Assembly (NCBI GenBank): GCA_021613535.1
Contig: CP075496.1
Location: forward strand, 3,906,001 to 3,970,000
Length of the DNA: 64,000 nt
DNA from: Adineta vaga
Lineage: Eukaryota; Rotifera
Direction: 5' to 3'
Position numbers and translations under genes: made by a program. Position 1 is the first letter of the stretch. Each line of letters starts with the position of its first letter. Positions 62,699 through 64,000 of this stretch are shown here, one piece after another. The notes beneath the pieces were generated by a model that did not search any database, was not told where the DNA came from, and was given only the letters and a program-made list of their open reading frames with translations.

Positions 62699-64000
62699 AT
62701 GAATTATCGTTTTCTTGCTTATCGACTGATAAATGTATATAGCAAAGATTTAGTATTAGTTAAGCAAAATTCACAATTATTTTCTCGTTATCTAACGAGA
62801 ACAACAACTACACAAACGCAATTAACTACGCCAACACGTCAATGGGCAATTAAACGTTATGCGTTACTTATTGGACTACCGGTTACTACGTTTTTTTTCT
62901 ATCGTTTATCAACAAAATATGAAACGCGACGAAAACATCGCATTGTATTAGAAAGTATTGGACGGGCTATTCGGTAAACGAAATTCAATTAAATCTTCAT
63001 CTACTCTATTTATTGATATTCTAGAGCTATTTCAGTAGGTCTTCGATCTGCTGTTGATCAAAAATTTAGTTTATTATTCAAACGTGAGGTAAAATATTCA
63101 TTGAATTCTTTATTAATTAGAGATAGTATTGGTTTTATACAAATGTTTTTCTTTCCCAGGGCACTGATGAATATATTACAGCACTTCAAGCAACTCGTCG
63201 TCGAAATGCTAAACGTTTTGCTAATCTATGTATTGATATAGGTGGTGTTTATATCAAAATTGGTCAAGCTTTTGTATGTATTTCTATATAAACGGAATGT
63301 TATTAAAAACTAATATTTACTATTTATTAACTTGTTTAGATTAATCTTCCTGAAGTGATTCCTCTAGAATATTATGAAGAATTACAAGTTCTTCAAGTGA
63401 GTCATCAACAATACTAGTCATCATTTGAAATATAATAACTTTTCGAACAGGAACGTGCACTTCGTCGAGAAAAAGGCGAAGTATGTTCATTCGTTTTTCA
63501 TGCCTATTTTCATGGAAAACTTTTCACTCAATTAGATTGATACTCTTTTCAAACGTTATTTCCGTGATACACCAGAAAATATTTATAACAATTTCAATCG
63601 TGAACCTATTGCAGCCGCATCATTAGCAGAAGTTTATGCAGCTGAAACTAAAGATGGTCAACCAGTTGCTATTAAAGTTCAATATTCCGATTTACGTGAA
63701 CGTTATGAAACTGATATAGCCACGGTAGATAGATAAACAAAATCTTTCTTGATATTTATTGATTTTTGTTTTATTTTTTTCGATGAGAATTTTGTTTCAT
63801 CTATTCGAATGGTTTAATCCTTCATGGACGATGGTAAGAGAATTAACTGATGAATATTTTTACGGGTTATTTCTCTTTTGTTTTTCTAGGCTTGGCTATT
63901 AGATGTAAGTTCAAAGAAAGCGAGAGAGAGATATGAATTTGAGAAAATATGAAATTTATTTCATTAGGAATTACATGATGATCTCACATTAGAATTAGGT
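62699..64000 (+). CDS. ADCK5: ABC1/UbiB-family atypical kinase, ADCK5 type (partial)
   Basis: Mitochondrial ABC1-family atypical kinase-like protein; the 3' part runs off the right edge. Exons: 62699-62973, 63025-63088, 63160-63273, 63340-63396, 63451-63480, 63536-63724, 63783-63833, 63890-63904 and 63968 to the edge. A Ser/Thr/Arg-rich lead suited to mitochondrial import is followed by one hydrophobic stretch (YALLIGLPVTTFFFYRL). The conserved ABC1 part has GGVYIKIGQAFINLPEVIPL (KxGQ-type motif), REPIAAASLAEVYAAETKDG (the Ala-rich loop) and VAIKVQYSDLRERYETDI. HLFEWFNPSWTMAWLLDELH matches ADCK5 best. A 15-nt exon codes AWLLD. The acceptor before exon 7 reads CG instead of AG (63781-63782). 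An in-frame upstream Met at 62636 is possible but less likely. Confidence 0.85.

Overview
The window is nuclear DNA of an animal, most likely a small protostome. A bdelloid rotifer fits best, but I inferred this and could not test it. The evidence is AT-rich DNA (about 70% by eye), GT-AG introns mostly 45-70 nt long, many exons per gene, and an animal gene set that includes a syntrophin, a two-pore K+ channel, a BIR/RING IAP, TMEM18, kaptin, a DIDO/PHF3-type protein and a NAALADase. There is no operon-like prokaryotic coding, rRNA, tRNA or CRISPR. For every complete spliced model I added the exon lengths, and each sum is a multiple of three.

Layout. 0.4-4 kb: SNRNP70 (-, partial), RPS18 (-), WDR54 (+). 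5-9.3 kb: a minimal diacylglycerol kinase (-) and proteasome subunit alpha-3 (-). 9.7-13.8 kb: kaptin then SMU1 (+), only 72 bp apart. 14-17.6 kb: glycogen phosphorylase (-). 18-21 kb: a type II membrane EGF/trypsin-like protease (-). 22.4-26.8 kb: a PHD-TFIIS-SPOC protein (-). 27.7-32 kb: a C2H2 zinc-finger protein, an orphan disordered protein and a small two-TM protein (all -). 33-35.1 kb: TMEM18 and NSA2 (-), 110 bp apart. 35.5-38.2 kb: syntrophin (+). 39.1-40.7 kb: cathepsin L-like protease (+). 44.3-46.3 kb: three-BIR/RING IAP (+). 46.3-53.7 kb: a gene-poor island holding only a TerB-like gene, a decayed coding fragment, a probable Tc1/mariner remnant and an orphan ORF. 53.7-57.1 kb: NAALADase/GCPII-like peptidase (+). 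57.9-59.4 kb: Y-box cold-shock protein (+). 60.1-61.7 kb: K2P channel (+). 62.7 kb to the right edge: ADCK5-type ABC1 kinase (+, partial).

How the genes relate. Most are unrelated housekeeping genes. Spliceosome (SNRNP70, SMU1), ribosome (RPS18, NSA2) and proteasome (PSMA3) functions are scattered through the window. Three same-strand neighbour pairs (RPS18-SNRNP70, KPTN-SMU1, NSA2-TMEM18) sit 72-161 bp apart. In each, an unpaired pyrimidine-AG 3' splice site lies shortly before the downstream ATG. Similar orphan acceptors lie 0-15 nt before the ATG of several single genes. This is the most interesting regional pattern. It suggests spliced-leader trans-splicing and short operons, which have been described in bdelloids, though cis-spliced 5'UTR introns could explain part of it. 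Other notable items are the protease's altered specificity pocket, the TerB-like gene in the island, a CG instead of AG acceptor in the ADCK5 gene, and a run of frame-neutral glycine-junction exons in the Y-box gene.
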